Positions 52,000 through 63,419 are shown, counted from the first letter of the stretch. The stretch: DNA of 64,000 nucleotides from Roseovarius nitratireducens (GCF_002925845.1 NZ_PDNI01000018.1:1-64000), one strand, 5' to 3'. Notes: generated by a model from the letters alone, not told the origin. Numbers and translations are program-made.

Positions 52000-52317
52000 A
52001 TGCTTACCATCAGTTCCGACAACACCCACCAGACCGTTCTCACCACCTTCGAGGTCACGCCCGGCACCTGCCAGGACCTGCTCGACCTGCTCACCGATGC
52101 CTACCGCGAGGTGATCTCGAAACAGCCCGGCTTCATCGCGGCGGCGCTGCACGTGAACGACGCGCAGACCCGCATCGCCAGCTACTCGCAATGGCGCGCG
52201 CGCGAGGATTTTCAGGCGATGCTGCGCGGCGAGGAGATGCGCAGGCGCAACCGCCACATCAACGAACTGTGCAAGGGATTCGAGCCGGTCATGTATGACG
52301 TGGCGGTCGTTTTTTAA
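52000..52317 (+). CDS. Antibiotic-biosynthesis-monooxygenase-fold (ABM) protein
   Basis: A 105-residue ferredoxin-like small protein. LTTFEVTPGTCQDLLDLLTDAYREVISKQPGFIAAALHVNDAQTRIASYSQWRARE is the ABM domain. Members include quinol monooxygenases and haem oxygenases. The actual reaction is unknown. CAGGAGG lies eight bases before the ATG. Its stop overlaps the start of the next gene. Confidence 0.85.
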   Translation: MLTISSDNTHQTVLTTFEVTPGTCQDLLDLLTDAYREVISKQPGFIAAALHVNDAQTRIASYSQWRAREDFQAMLRGEEMRRRNRHINELCKGFEPVMYDVAVVF

Positions 52318-52601
52318 TGAGCGGGCAGCCGCCGGAAAACGACGATCTCACAAGCGAGATCCGCGCCCTGCGCATCGAGCTGGCACGCCTCAACAGCCAC
52401 CGCTTCGTGCGCATCCACAACAACCTGCCGCGCCTGCTCGCGTTCAATTTCGCGCGCGGGATGGTGCTGGGGCTGGGCACTGTGCTGGGCGCGACGGTGC
52501 TCTTGTCGGTGGTGGTCTGGTCGCTCAGCAAGATCGAGTTCCTGCCGATCATCGGCGAATGGGCGGCACAGATCGCCGAACAGATGCGCGCGCAAGAGTG
52601 A
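52317..52601 (+). CDS. DUF5665-type small membrane protein
   Basis: A 94-residue protein with one membrane hairpin: an N-terminal helix (LTSEIRALRIELARLNSHRFVRIHNNLPRLLAFNFARGMVLGLGTVLGATVLLSVVVWSL) and a second amphipathic helix. The arrangement NFARGMVLGLG matches the DUF5665 family. It starts with a TAATG overlap to the ABM gene, so the two are coupled. The function is unknown. Confidence 0.8.
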   Translation: MSGQPPENDDLTSEIRALRIELARLNSHRFVRIHNNLPRLLAFNFARGMVLGLGTVLGATVLLSVVVWSLSKIEFLPIIGEWAAQIAEQMRAQE

Positions 52602-52682
52602 GCGCGAGTCGTGATCTGGATCAAGGCGACAAGGCCCCGTTCGGGCGAGACTGCGGCAAAACAACGCGAAAGGACCAACCCC

Positions 52683-53090
52683 ATGTATTCCCACGTTCTG
52701 GTACCCGTTTCCTTCGATGTCGAGCGCGACAGCGCCGGTGCCTTCGCCGTTGCGCGCCTTCTGGCGGACGACAATGGCCATATCAGCCTGCTGCACGTGA
52801 TCGAGCAGGTGCCCGGCTACGCCGCCTCCTACCTGCCTGCCGGCTACCAGAGCGAGACGCGCAAAACCATTGAAGCGCGCCTCGCTGAACTGGCCGCCGA
52901 CCTGCCGGACGCGAGCACCCACGTGATCGAAGGACATTCGGCGCGCACCATCCTGGACTGGGCCGAGAGCCACAAGCCCGATTGCATCGTGATCGCGAGC
53001 CACCGTCCCGGCATGCAGGATCTGCTCCTGGGCTCGACCGCGGCCAAGGTGGTCCGTCACGCCGCCTGCGCGGTGCATGTGATCCGCTGA
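52683..53090 (+). CDS. Universal stress protein (UspA family)
   Basis: A 135-residue UspA-type protein. MYSHVLVPVSFDVERDSAGAFAVARLLADD opens the family fold, and the ATP-binding-like GSTAAKVVRHAACAVHVIR near the end has the G-2x-G-9x-S/T-type motif in altered form. It probably binds ATP or aids stress survival. It follows the DUF5665 gene by about 80 bases in the same orientation. Confidence 0.9.
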   Translation: MYSHVLVPVSFDVERDSAGAFAVARLLADDNGHISLLHVIEQVPGYAASYLPAGYQSETRKTIEARLAELAADLPDASTHVIEGHSARTILDWAESHKPDCIVIASHRPGMQDLLLGSTAAKVVRHAACAVHVIR

Positions 53091-53160
53091 CCGGAAAGCT
53101 TGCCAAACGGCCGCCCTGGCACCACCTGACGTGTTGACCAACACGGACAGGAGGATACCG

Positions 53161-53406
53161 ATGCAATGCCCGATTGACGGAACCGAACTGGTTCTCGCCG
53201 AGCGCGCCGGGGTCGAGATCGACTATTGCCCGAAGTGCCGCGGCGTCTGGCTCGACCGGGGCGAGCTTGACAAGATCATCGACCGTTCGGCCGTGGCGGA
53301 CGCGCCACCGCCACGCGACCACCACGGTGGTGATTATCGGGACGATCACGGCGGCAAACCGCGCAAGAAACGCGGCGGGTTCCTCGAAGACCTGTTCGAC
53401 TTCTAA
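53161..53406 (+). CDS. TFIIB-type zinc-ribbon protein
   Basis: An 81-residue protein with a zinc ribbon: MQCPIDGTELV and DYCPKCRGVWLDRGELDKIID. Of the four Cys, three are clearly visible (C3, C24, C27 in CPKC); the first half has one Cys only, replaced by Asp in CPIDG. The second half is His/Asp/Lys-rich (PPPRDHHGGDYRDDHGG) and ends in FLEDLFDF. The family's function is unknown. Start set at ATG 53161 after GACAGGAGG. Confidence 0.85.
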   Translation: MQCPIDGTELVLAERAGVEIDYCPKCRGVWLDRGELDKIIDRSAVADAPPPRDHHGGDYRDDHGGKPRKKRGGFLEDLFDF

Positions 53407-53450
53407 AGCCCCGCTTGCCCCGCACGCCGGGGACGACTAGCAAGGCGGTC

Positions 53451-53807
53451 ATGGCCCACGCCCTGACCGTCCTTATCGTTTTCGTCATCGCACTGCTGAC
53501 CCTCATCCCGCAGGCCTCGGGGCCAGTGGGCATACCCGGGTTCGACAAGTTGGCGCATTTCGTGGCCTTCGCCGTGGTGAGCGCGCCGCTCGCATGGCGT
53601 TTCCCGCATCTCTGGCGGGGCGTGGCGCTCGCCGCGCTCGCCTATGGCGGGATCATCGAGATCGTGCAGCCGTTCATGGGCCGCGCGGCGTCATGGGGCG
53701 ATCTGCTGGCCGACGGGGCAGGCGCGTTTGTCGGAGCCTTCATCGCGTCGCGGATCGGGAAACGGCGGCGCGGCAGGGCGGATTTCGCACAACCGAACAA
53801 CAGGTGA
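53451..53807 (+). CDS. VanZ-like membrane protein
   Basis: A 118-residue protein with about four membrane segments. PGFDKLAHFVAFAVVSAPLAWRFPHLW is the VanZ signature (D-K-x-x-H), and GGIIEIVQPFMGRAASWGDLLADGAGAFVGAF is the second block. VanZ proteins are linked to teicoplanin resistance in some Gram-positives; here the function is unknown. It is the last plus-strand gene before the rmuC-mutL pair. Confidence 0.85.
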   Translation: MAHALTVLIVFVIALLTLIPQASGPVGIPGFDKLAHFVAFAVVSAPLAWRFPHLWRGVALAALAYGGIIEIVQPFMGRAASWGDLLADGAGAFVGAFIASRIGKRRRGRADFAQPNNR

Positions 53808-54002
53808 TCCCGTGAACGGACCCGATCCCTGAGTAACAACACCTGAACGAGAAATGGTGGAGCCAAGGCGTTTGATCCCATGGTTTGATGGTGCGATCCT
53901 TTCGCGGGAATGGAAAAAAGCATCATGGGACAAGTTCGCCCCCCGTGCGCCCGCCACCGACGCGATACCGGCGAAATACCGACGCGCCACAGCCAGCGGT
54001 TT

Positions 54003-55184
54003 TCACCCGTCCCCCGCCGTCCCCGCGCCCGGCACCGGCAGCGCGCTCTCGCTCTCCGGGGCCAGTTCCTCGAAGTCGAAATTATCGAGCCGCCGCGCCC
54101 GCCGCCCGGCCTTGTCGGCGGAAATCTTGATCTCCGAGACGTCCTTGGCCGCTTGGTGGAAATGCCGGTCGAGGTTCTCCACTCGCGTGCCCAGCCGGTC
54201 CACATCCGCGAACAAGAGCCCCAGCTCGCGCCGGATTGCCCCCGCCTGCTCGCGCATCCGCGCGTCCTTGAGGATGGCGCGCATGGTGTGCAGCGTGGCC
54301 ATGCATGTGGTCGGCGACACGATCCACACCCGCGCCGCGAACCCCTCGCGCACCACCTCCGGGAAATTGGCGTGCAACTCGGCATAGACGGCCTCGGAAG
54401 GCAGGAACATCAGCGCGCCATCGGCGGTCTCGCCCTCGATGATATAGCGCTCCGCAATATCCTTTATGTGTTTTTTCAACGAGTTACGCAAGAGCCGCCC
54501 GGCCTCTGTCACCTCCGCATCGGTGGTGGCCCGGCGCAGCGCCTCGTAGGCCTCCAGCGGGAACTTGCTGTCGATGCAGATGGGGCCGGGCGGGTTGGGC
54601 AGGTGGATCAGGCAATCGGCGCGCTTGCCATTGGATAGCGTCGCCTGCAGCGCATAGCTGTCCGACGGCAGCGCCTTGGTCACGATATCGGTGAGCTGGA
54701 TTTCTCCAAATGCCCCGCGTGTCTGCTTGTTGCTGAGGATGTCCTGCAACGACAGCACGTCGCCCGACAGCTTGGTGATGTTGTCCTGCGCCTTGTCGAT
54801 CGCCTGCAATCGCTGCTGCAATTCGCCCAGGGATTGCGCCGTGCGCCGGGCAGAGCCCTGCAGGTTCTCACTCATGTTTTCGGTCACCTGCGCCAGCCGC
54901 TTTTCCATCAGTTGCAGCATGTGCGCCTGCGCCGAGGCCTGCGCCTCCGACACATGGTTAAGCCCCCCGGCCAACTGGTGCTGCCCGTCCGACAGCCCCT
55001 GCACCCGCTCGCCCAGATGCGTCATCTGCCAGGCCAGCGGCTCGGTCATCCGCGCCGTGCGCGCGGCGGCGCGCAGCGCGAGGAGGAGCAGCAGAAGGAT
55101 CAGCAACAACGCCCCGCCGCCGATCAGCGCGGCAAGGGTGAGCGGCTCGGCGGGGTCGAGCGAATAGGGACCGATCTGGATCAT
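54003..55184 (-). CDS. rmuC: DNA recombination protein RmuC
   Basis: A 393-residue Rmu[41 protein letters not shown] provides an N-terminal membrane anchor. A long coiled coil follows (about 50-150), then the nuclease-like domain [58 protein letters not shown] (D-x-K and E motifs). RmuC limits inversions between repeats. It starts with a four-base overlap onto the mutL stop, so mutL and rmuC form one operon. Confidence 0.95.
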   Translation of the reverse strand: MIQIGPYSLDPAEPLTLAALIGGGALLLILLLLLLALRAAARTARMTEPLAWQMTHLGERVQGLSDGQHQLAGGLNHVSEAQASAQAHMLQLMEKRLAQVTENMSENLQGSARRTAQSLGELQQRLQAIDKAQDNITKLSGDVLSLQDILSNKQTRGAFGEIQLTDIVTKALPSDSYALQATLSNGKRADCLIHLPNPPGPICIDSKFPLEAYEALRRATTDAEVTEAGRLLRNSLKKHIKDIAERYIIEGETADGALMFLPSEAVYAELHANFPEVVREGFAARVWIVSPTTCMATLHTMRAILKDARMREQAGAIRRELGLLFADVDRLGTRVENLDRHFHQAAKDVSEIKISADKAGRRARRLDNFDFEELAPESESALPVPGAGTAGDG

Positions 55185-57019
55185 GTGCGCCCGAAAAGCC
55201 GTTCGATGTCAGTTAGTTGCAACTCCACATAGGTGGGTCGCCCGTGGTTGCACTGACCCGAGAGCGGCGTGCGCTCCATCTCGCGCAGCAGTGCGTTCAT
55301 CTCGTCGCCGCTCATCCGGCGGCCCGAGCGCACCGACCCGTGGCAGGCCATGCGCGACAGCACCGCGTCGATCCGCGCGCCGAGCAGACCGCTTGCGCCC
55401 CCGTCGTGCAATTCGTCGATTATGTCGCGCAATAGCGCCTCGGCGTTCACCTCGCCGAGGATCGCGGGTGTCTCGCGCACAACGATGGCTCCGGGGCCGA
55501 AGGGCTCGATCCCGAGGCCGAGCGTGGCGAGATCGCCGGCATGCTCGCCAAGCAGGGCGCAGTCGGCTTCCGACAATTCCACCACCTCGGGAATGAGCAG
55601 CGCCTGCGCGGCGATGCCCCTCTCCGCAGCCTGACCCTTCAGCCGCTCGTAGACCAGCCGCTCATGGGCGGCGTGCTGATCGACGATGACCATGCCGGTG
55701 TCGGTCTGGGCGATGATATAGTTCTCGTGCACCTGCGCGCGCGCGGCCCCCAGCGGGAGGGCGGTGGCGGGCGTGTTATCCGTCGCCGGGGCCGCGTCCT
55801 CGACCCGCGCACTCCAGTCCCCGGCCATCTCGGCGAATCCCGGTGCCTGCGCCTGGTAGGCGGCCCCGCGCGCCTGTGCCGACGGGCGATCCATCTGGTA
55901 GACGCGCGCGCCCGTCGGTTCGGGCCGCATCGCGCCCAGCGTCGCCCCCGCCACGGTCGAGGACGCCCGGTGCCCGGCCTCGGCCAGCGCGTGCCGCAGC
56001 GCCGAGACAACGAGGCCCCGCGCCACCCCCGGCTCGCGGAACCGCACCTCGGCCTTGGCGGGATGCACGTTCACGTCGACCAGCTTTGGCTCGCAGTCGA
56101 TGAACAGCGCCGCCGCCGGGTGCCGGTCGCGCGCCAGCACATCCTGGTAGCCCGCCCGCAGCGCGCCGATGAGCATCCGGTCGCGCACGGGCCGCCCGTT
56201 GACAAAGAGGTACTGCGCCACCGCCGCGCCACGCGAATAGGTGGGCAGCGCCGCGAATCCCGACAGCCGCAACCCCTCGCGCGTGGCGTCGATGCGGATG
56301 GCGTTATCGGCGAACTCGGCCCCGAGGATACGCCGCAGCCGCCCCTCCAGCGCGTCGAAGAGGTCGCCCGGCTCAGCGTCGGCGCGAAAGGTCACGCGCC
56401 CCTCGCCGCCGCCCGACACGTCGCGCAGCACAAATCCCACCTGTGGTGCCGACATGGCGAGGCGTTTGACGGTATCGGAAATGGCCTGCGCCTCGGCGCG
56501 TTCGGAGCGCAGGAACTTGAGCCGCGCGGGCGTGGCATAGAACAGATCGCGCAGCGTGACCGTGGTGCCGCGCCCGCGCGCCGCCGGTTTTACCGCGCTC
56601 ATCCGCCCGCCCGCCACGGCGATCTCGGCCGCATCAAACCCCTCGGCCCGCGCGGCGACACTCAGCCGTCCGACCGCGCCCAGCGAGGGCAGCGCCTCGC
56701 CGCGAAAGCCGAAGGAATGGATGTCGAGCAGGTCGGAGCCGTCGATCTTGGACGTGGCGTGGCGTGCCAGCGCGAGGGCCAGGTCATCGGGTGCGATGCC
56801 GCAGCCATCGTCGCTCACGCGGATCAGCGTCTTGCCGCCATCGGCCTGCGCAATCTCGATCCGGCGCGCGCCCGCGTCGAGCGCGTTCTCTACCAGCTCC
56901 TTGACCGCCGAGGCGGGCCGCTCGATCACTTCGCCTGCGGCGATGCGATTGATCGCGGCCTCGTCGAGTTGGCGAATCGCGGGGCGTTGGGCGCTTATAT
57001 TGGGGTTCGGCCTGTTCAT
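55181..57019 (-). CDS. mutL: DNA mismatch repair endonuclease MutL
   Basis: A 612-residue MutL. The GHKL ATPase motifs are intact: [18 protein letters not shown] (Glu general base, Mg-binding Asn), VSDDGCGI and [11 protein letters not shown]. The C-terminal domain carries the endonuclease motif [12 protein letters not shown] (DQHA-x2-E-x4-E), with [12 protein letters not shown] and CNHGRPT completing the metal site. This is the form that nicks DNA itself, used by bacteria without MutH. Normal length. It precedes rmuC on the minus strand. Confidence 0.96.
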   Translation of the reverse strand: MNRPNPNISAQRPAIRQLDEAAINRIAAGEVIERPASAVKELVENALDAGARRIEIAQADGGKTLIRVSDDGCGIAPDDLALALARHATSKIDGSDLLDIHSFGFRGEALPSLGAVGRLSVAARAEGFDAAEIAVAGGRMSAVKPAARGRGTTVTLRDLFYATPARLKFLRSERAEAQAISDTVKRLAMSAPQVGFVLRDVSGGGEGRVTFRADAEPGDLFDALEGRLRRILGAEFADNAIRIDATREGLRLSGFAALPTYSRGAAVAQYLFVNGRPVRDRMLIGALRAGYQDVLARDRHPAAALFIDCEPKLVDVNVHPAKAEVRFREPGVARGLVVSALRHALAEAGHRASSTVAGATLGAMRPEPTGARVYQMDRPSAQARGAAYQAQAPGFAEMAGDWSARVEDAAPATDNTPATALPLGAARAQVHENYIIAQTDTGMVIVDQHAAHERLVYERLKGQAAERGIAAQALLIPEVVELSEADCALLGEHAGDLATLGLGIEPFGPGAIVVRETPAILGEVNAEALLRDIIDELHDGGASGLLGARIDAVLSRMACHGSVRSGRRMSGDEMNALLREMERTPLSGQCNHGRPTYVELQLTDIERLFGRT

Positions 57020-57070
57020 GCCGCAATACTTAGCATGGCATCGGGCGATTCTGCCAGCCTGCCGGACACG

Positions 57071-57102
57071 GAAAAAGGCCCCGGGCGCGAACGCCCGGGG
57101 CC
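57071..57102 (-). terminator. Terminator of amtB (minus strand)
   Basis: GGCCCCGGGCG-CGAA-CGCCCGGGGCC forms an 11-base stem. On the minus strand it is followed by a run of Ts (GGCCTTTTTC), making it an efficient terminator for glnK-amtB, 35 bases after the amtB stop. Confidence 0.9.
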
Positions 57103-57136
57103 GGTTTCTCTCAGGGCTGACAGGGAAGAGGAGGTC

Positions 57137-58465
<1,329 letters not shown>

Positions 58466-58491
58466 TGGTTTGTCCTTTCCCTCGCGCGCTC

Positions 58492-58830
58492 TTAAAGCGC
58501 GTCCTCGTTGGTCTCGCCCGTGCGCACGCGCAGGGCCTGCTGAATGTCGAGCACGAAGATCTTGCCGTCGCCGATCTTGCCGGTGCGCGCGGCCTTGGTG
58601 ATGGTCTCCACGACCTGGTCGGCCATCCCGGCCGACACGGCGACCTCGAGCTTGATCTTGGGCACGAAATTCACGGCATACTCGGCCCCGCGATAGATCT
58701 CGGTGTGGCCCGATTGTGCGCCGAAGCCCTTGATCTCGGTGACCATCATGCCGCGGACACCGATGCCGGTGAGCGCCTCGCGGACCTCCTCGAGCTTGAA
58801 TGGTTTGATCGTTGCGATGATGAGTTTCAC
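58492..58830 (-). CDS. glnK: Nitrogen regulatory protein P-II
   Basis: A 112-residue P-II signal protein. MKLIIATIKPFKLEEVREALTGIGVRGMMVTEIKGFG is the family N-terminus, the T-loop has GHTEIYRGAEYAVNF with the uridylylated Tyr51, and the B-loop is TGKIGDGKIFV. It senses ATP/ADP and 2-oxoglutarate and regulates AmtB; position next to amtB supports the name GlnK over GlnB. Confidence 0.96.
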   Translation of the reverse strand: MKLIIATIKPFKLEEVREALTGIGVRGMMVTEIKGFGAQSGHTEIYRGAEYAVNFVPKIKLEVAVSAGMADQVVETITKAARTGKIGDGKIFVLDIQQALRVRTGETNEDAL

Positions 58831-58976
58831 GTCTTCCCCTTTCGGTTGGCGCGCGTGATCCGTGCGCTTTGCAGGTGCAGAAAAATCGTTCTGCCCCTGT
58901 TTGGGAAAGGGAAATGAGGGATTTCCGGCGCGGGGATGCGCTTGAATTGTTCAAAATTTGGGCGTAATGAATGGTA

Positions 58977-58993
58977 TGCTTAATTTTTATGCA
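58977..58993. promoter_or_regulatory. NtrC-type dyad upstream of glnK
   Basis: TGC-N11-GCA (TGC TTAATTTTTAT GCA) matches the outer spacing of the NtrC consensus TGCAC-N7-GTGCA, though the inner bases are weak. It lies about 147 bases upstream of glnK. A second dyad, TTGAA-TTG-TTCAA, lies at 58942-58954. Nitrogen control of glnK-amtB is the expected function. Confidence 0.45.
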
Positions 58994-59087
58994 CAATGAG
59001 AACGCACGCAACGCGGGCCGGGGTCTCTACATTCCCGCGCGCCCGCGCTAGAGTGCGTGCAGAGAAACGCGGCCGGGCAGGGCAGGC

Positions 59088-61208
59088 ATGGGCAATTCAG
59101 GACGACGAAAACCGCCGCTCGCGGCCCCCAAACGCTCACGCGCAGGCGGGGGGCGTGCGCGCAAAAGCACCCGCCGCGCGCCGCGCAGGCGGTCGCGCAA
59201 CCCGCTGGTGCGGCTGATGCGGACGGTGCTGCGGCTCTTGTGGCGGCTGGTTTGGGGGATCGGCTGGCGCGTGGGCGTGGTCGTGTTGCTCGTTACCGGG
59301 CTCGCGGTAGCCTATACCTACACCACGCTGCCCGCCTACCAGACCCTGATGGACGGGCGCGCGCGCGGCTCGGTGACGCTTCTCGATCGCGATGGCGAGG
59401 TGTTCGCGTGGCGCGGGGACCAGTTCGGCGGCGTTGTCACCGTCGACACGGTCAGCCCGCATTTGCGCGATGCCGTCATCGCGACCGAGGACCGCCGCTT
59501 TCACTACCACCCCGGCGTCGATCCCATCGGCATCGCCAGCGCTATCCGCATCAACCTGAGCGAGGGGCGGGGGCCGCTCTCCGGCAACGGCGGCTCGACC
59601 ATCACGCAGCAGACCGCCAAGCTGCTGTGCTTTGGCGAGACCTATGACGAGACCCGCTGGAAGAGCGAGGCCGAGTATGTCTCCTACTGCCGGCGCAGCT
59701 CGATCTGGCGCAAGGTGCGCGAAGCCGTCTACGCGCTGGCGATGGAGGCGAAATACACCAAGGATCAGATCCTCACGATCTATCTCAACCGCGCATATCT
59801 GGGGGCAGGGGCCTACGGTGCCGAGGCCGCGGCGCAGCGCTATTTCGGCAAGTCCGCGGCCGAGCTGAACCCGTCGGAGGCGGCGATGATCGCGGGGCTT
59901 CTGACCGCGCCCTCGACGCTGGCCCCCACCGCCAACCTTGCCCGCTCGCAGAACCGCGCTTCGGTGGTCATCGGGCTGATGCGGGGGCAGGGCTATCTGA
60001 GCGCGGACCAAGCCGAGGCGGCGCTGGCCCGCCCCGCACAACTCTCGGAGGCGGCAGAGCAGCAGGCCGGCGGTTATTTCGCGGACTGGGTGATGGGCTC
60101 CGGGCCCGAGTTCCTGACCCGCGACACCACAGAGGATGTCATCATCCGCACCACGCTCGACCAGCGCATCCAGCGCGCCGCCGAAACGGCGATGAAGAGC
60201 ACCTTCACCGACAAGGTGCGCGAGGAATCAAAGGCGCAGGCGGCCATCGTGGTGATGTCGGCGGATGGCGCGGTGCGCGCGATGGTCGGTGGGCGCGACA
60301 CGACCGTGATCGGCGCGTTCAACCGTGCCACCATGGCGAAACGCCAGACCGGCTCCGCCTTCAAGCCCTTCGTCTATGCCACCGCGCTCGAGCTGGGGTT
60401 CGACCCCAACACCGTGGTGATGGACGAGCCCTACTGCCTCGATATCCCCGGCTCGGGCCGTTGGTGCCCGGAAAACTACAGCCGCGACTACAAGGGCCGG
60501 GTGACGCTCACGCAGGCGCTGGCCCAGTCGATCAACGTGCCCGCGGTCAAGATCGCCAGGCGCGCGGGCCTCGACAAGGTGCGCCGCGTGGCGGGCGACT
60601 TCGGCATCGAAAGCGATCTCGCGGACGGCCCGGCGCTGGCGCTCGGTGTCTCCGAGAGCACGCTGCTGGAGATGACCGGCGCCTATGCGGGCATCCTCAA
60701 CGGCGGCTCTTCGGTCACGCCCTATGGCCTGACCGAGCTGCGGCTCATGGGCGAGCAGACACCGCTGATGTCGCGCGAGACCGGGATCGGCGAACGGGTA
60801 ATCCGCGAGAGCGCGGCGCGCGAACTCGTTTACATGATGAGCCGCGTGGTCGAGGCGGGCACCGGGCAGCGCGCACGCCTTCCGCGCCGCGAGGTGGCTG
60901 GCAAGACCGGCACCACGCAGGCCGCCCGCGATGCGTGGTTCCTGGGCTTCACCGCCGATTACGTGGCGGGCGTGTGGATGGGCTATGACGACAACACCCC
61001 GCTCACCGGGGTGACGGGCGGCGGGCTGCCCGCCGAGATATGGCGCGAGACGATGACGCGCGTCCACGAGGGCCTGCCGCCCAAGCCCCTGCCGATGCAG
61101 CGCCCGGCGCCCCGTTCCAGCTCGTCAGAGCCGCTTCCGCAACAGCGCGCGCCGGTGGACCGTCGCAACCCGATCGAGACCATCCTGCGCAGCCTGTTCG
61201 GGAATTAG
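59088..61208 (+). CDS. Penicillin-binding protein 1A (class A, bifunctional)
   Basis: A 706-residue peptidoglycan synthase anchored by one N-terminal span (WGIGWRVGVVVLLVTGLAVAYTYT). The glycosyltransferase domain has the catalytic ATEDRRFHYHPGVD and GGSTITQQTAK motifs. The transpeptidase has TGSAFKPF (SxxK), a SIN motif (LAQSINVPAVK) and GKTGTTQ (KTG). A very basic N-terminal tail (about 40 residues, Arg/Lys-rich) and a Pro-rich C-terminus frame it. It is independent of its neighbours; a 176-base gap leads to prfB. Confidence 0.93.
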   Translation: MGNSGRRKPPLAAPKRSRAGGGRARKSTRRAPRRRSRNPLVRLMRTVLRLLWRLVWGIGWRVGVVVLLVTGLAVAYTYTTLPAYQTLMDGRARGSVTLLDRDGEVFAWRGDQFGGVVTVDTVSPHLRDAVIATEDRRFHYHPGVDPIGIASAIRINLSEGRGPLSGNGGSTITQQTAKLLCFGETYDETRWKSEAEYVSYCRRSSIWRKVREAVYALAMEAKYTKDQILTIYLNRAYLGAGAYGAEAAAQRYFGKSAAELNPSEAAMIAGLLTAPSTLAPTANLARSQNRASVVIGLMRGQGYLSADQAEAALARPAQLSEAAEQQAGGYFADWVMGSGPEFLTRDTTEDVIIRTTLDQRIQRAAETAMKSTFTDKVREESKAQAAIVVMSADGAVRAMVGGRDTTVIGAFNRATMAKRQTGSAFKPFVYATALELGFDPNTVVMDEPYCLDIPGSGRWCPENYSRDYKGRVTLTQALAQSINVPAVKIARRAGLDKVRRVAGDFGIESDLADGPALALGVSESTLLEMTGAYAGILNGGSSVTPYGLTELRLMGEQTPLMSRETGIGERVIRESAARELVYMMSRVVEAGTGQRARLPRREVAGKTGTTQAARDAWFLGFTADYVAGVWMGYDDNTPLTGVTGGGLPAEIWRETMTRVHEGLPPKPLPMQRPAPRSSSSEPLPQQRAPVDRRNPIETILRSLFGN

Positions 61209-61384
61209 CGGTCGGGGGCAGCGAAGGCCGTGTCTGGGCCTGAAGCGGAGGGTCGCGGCCTGGTGCCAATGCGCAGCTCATTGCTGTGCCCCGCCAGTCC
61301 GCTCAAGGCCCCCGTGTCCACGCCACCTTGTTCAGCCCCGCGCACTGGGCTATCACCGCCACCCGAGCCGACAGGATGGATGCG

Positions 61385-62512
61385 ATGCGCGCAGAGACCC
61401 AGACCCTTTTGACCGAGATCGAGAAGTCGCTGGAGCTTTTGCGCCAGCGGCTGGGGTGGGAGACCGCGCGCCACCGGCTAGAGGAATTCAACGCCCGGGT
61501 CGAGGACCCTACGCTCTGGGACGATCCCGCGCAGGCGCAAAAGCTCATGCGCGACCGGCAGGCGCTGGTCGATGCGCTCACCACCCATGACACCATCAAG
61601 CAGGAGCTCGAGGATCAGCTTGGCATGATCGAGCTGGGCGAGGCCGAGGGCGACGAAGAGGTGGTGGCCGAGGCCGAGGAGGCACTGCGCTCGCTGGCGA
61701 AAACCGCCGCCGCCAAGGAGCTCGAAGCGCTGCTCGACGGCGAGGCGGATGCCAACGACACGTTCCTGGAGATCAACGCAGGCGCAGGCGGCACCGAGAG
61801 TTGCGATTGGGCGGCGATGCTGGCGCGGATGTATGTGCGCTGGGCGGAAAAGCGCGGCTATACCGTCGAATTGCAGTCGGAATCGCCCGGCGAAGAGGCC
61901 GGGATCAAGTCCGCCGCCTACAAGATATCGGGCCACAACGCCTATGGCTGGCTGAAATCCGAATCGGGCGTGCACCGGCTCGTGCGCATCTCGCCCTTCG
62001 ATTCGGCGGCCAAGCGGCACACCTCGTTCTGCTCCGTCTGGGTCTATCCGGTGGTGGACGACAATATCGAGATCGAGGTGAACCCCGCCGACATCCGCAT
62101 CGACACCTACCGCTCTTCGGGCGCGGGCGGGCAGCACGTCAACACCACCGATTCGGCGGTGCGGATCACCCATATCCCCACCGGCATCGTGGTGACGTCC
62201 TCGCAGAAATCCCAGCACCAGAACCGCGACATCGCCATGAAGGCGCTGAAATCGCGGCTCTACCAGCAGGAACTCGACCGCCGCAACGCCGCCATCAACG
62301 AGGCCCATGACAGCAAGGGCGACGCGGGGTGGGGCAACCAGATACGGTCCTACGTGTTGCAGCCCTACCAGATGGTCAAGGATCTGCGCACCGGGCACGA
62401 GACCTCGGATACCAAGGGCGTGCTCGACGGCGATCTCGACCCGTTCATGGCCGCGACCCTCGCGCTCAACGTTTCGGGCAAGAGCCGCGCCGAGGCACAG
62501 GGAGAGGACTGA
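61385..62512 (+). CDS. prfB: Peptide chain release factor 2
   Basis: A 375-residue release factor for UAA and UGA stops. The tripeptide stop-recognition motif SPF is in [16 protein letters not shown], and the GGQ motif is in [28 protein letters not shown] lies eight bases before ATG 61385. The frame is continuous through the region where most prfB genes carry the programmed UGA frameshift (around codon 25), so this gene does not use that control. Confidence 0.96.
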   Translation: MRAETQTLLTEIEKSLELLRQRLGWETARHRLEEFNARVEDPTLWDDPAQAQKLMRDRQALVDALTTHDTIKQELEDQLGMIELGEAEGDEEVVAEAEEALRSLAKTAAAKELEALLDGEADANDTFLEINAGAGGTESCDWAAMLARMYVRWAEKRGYTVELQSESPGEEAGIKSAAYKISGHNAYGWLKSESGVHRLVRISPFDSAAKRHTSFCSVWVYPVVDDNIEIEVNPADIRIDTYRSSGAGGQHVNTTDSAVRITHIPTGIVVTSSQKSQHQNRDIAMKALKSRLYQQELDRRNAAINEAHDSKGDAGWGNQIRSYVLQPYQMVKDLRTGHETSDTKGVLDGDLDPFMAATLALNVSGKSRAEAQGED

Positions 62513-62629
62513 GCGCCGCGGATTCGTGGAGGCGGACGCGGATTGGTGCTTTCATCCGCCGCAGTGAATGTCTAGATAAGGCCAATGATGTTGCCGGGGG
62601 CGCGTCCCCCGTGACTAGGGAGAAGAGAG

Positions 62630-62860
62630 ATGCTCAACAATATCGGCCTTCCGGGCCTTCTGCTCATCGCCGTGGTGGTGCTTGTGCTCTTCGGGCGCGG
62701 CAAGATCTCGTCGCTGATGGGCGAGGTCGGCAAGGGGATCACCTCGTTCAAGAAAGGCGTGTCCGAGGGCACCAAGGAGCTCGAGGACGAGACCGAATCC
62801 ACCGAGGCCGCGCGCGACGTGACGCCCGCGGACAAGGGCAAAGAAAAAGACAAGGTCTGA
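62630..62860 (+). CDS. tatA: Twin-arginine translocase subunit TatA
   Basis: A 76-residue single-span protein forming the Tat pore. [47 protein letters not shown] has the short span, FGRGK hinge and amphipathic helix typical of TatA. An AGGGAGA site precedes it. It is the first gene of tatABC, seven bases upstream of tatB. Confidence 0.95.
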   Translation: MLNNIGLPGLLLIAVVVLVLFGRGKISSLMGEVGKGITSFKKGVSEGTKELEDETESTEAARDVTPADKGKEKDKV

Positions 62861-62867
62861 TACCCCC

Positions 62868-63419
62868 ATGTTCGACCTGGGCTGGACCGAGCTTTTGCTC
62901 ATCGGCATTGTCGCGCTGATCGTCGTCGGCCCCAAGGATTTGCCCGGCATGTTCCAGGCCTTGGGCAAGTTCGTGGGCAAGGCCAAGGGCATGGCGCGCG
63001 ATTTCAGCCGTGCGATGAACGATGCCGCGGATCAGTCCGGCGTGGGCGACATCCAGAAATCGTTCAGGGCCGCCTCGAATCCCATGAAGACGGCGATGAA
63101 CGAGGTCAAGAAGACCACCGACGGCGTGGCCCGCGACATCGACAAGGCCGCCCGCCCGCCGCTCGATCCCGAGCGTCAGGCCGCCGCCGACAAGATTCGC
63201 GAGAAATCCACCGAAATGGCCAACGCCCGTCGCGCCGCCGAGGCCGAGGAAAAGGCAAAGGCAGAGGCGCAGGCCGCACCTTCGGACACTGCGACGGAAA
63301 CCGCCACCGCCGCGCCCGCTGATGACAGCGCCGGGAACAAGGCCGGGAACAAGGCCGGGAGCAAGGCCGGGAACAAGGCCGGGAGCAAGGCCGGGAACAA
63401 GGCCAAGAACAAGGCATGA
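62868..63419 (+). CDS. tatB: Twin-arginine translocase subunit TatB
   Basis: A 183-residue TatB that receives Tat signal peptides with Tat[47 protein letters not shown] is the conserved membrane and amphipathic helix. The C-terminal 29 residues are a tetrapeptide repeat (AGNK/AGSK) with high Lys and Ala content encoded by a 12-base repeat. Family tails are variable and usually dispensable. It overlaps tatC by four bases. Confidence 0.94.
   Translation: MFDLGWTELLLIGIVALIVVGPKDLPGMFQALGKFVGKAKGMARDFSRAMNDAADQSGVGDIQKSFRAASNPMKTAMNEVKKTTDGVARDIDKAARPPLDPERQAAADKIREKSTEMANARRAAEAEEKAKAEAQAAPSDTATETATAAPADDSAGNKAGNKAGSKAGNKAGSKAGNKAKNKA
63330..63413 (+). repeat. 12-base coding tandem repeat in tatB
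   Basis: Six copies of GCCGGGAACAAG or GCCGGGAGCAAG, then a variant GCCAAGAACAAG, encode AGNK or AGSK units at the TatB C-terminus. The two versions differ by one base and partly alternate. Because the unit is 12 bases, copy changes keep the reading frame. Confidence 0.9.

Noticed and set aside
53808-54002. Small gene between the VanZ-like gene and rmuC
   Set aside because: Only antisense or composition-driven frames are present; nothing with a ribosome site or family pattern was found.
58870-58920. Sigma-54 promoter before glnK
   Set aside because: The candidate GG and GC boxes on the minus strand are 15 bases apart instead of 10.
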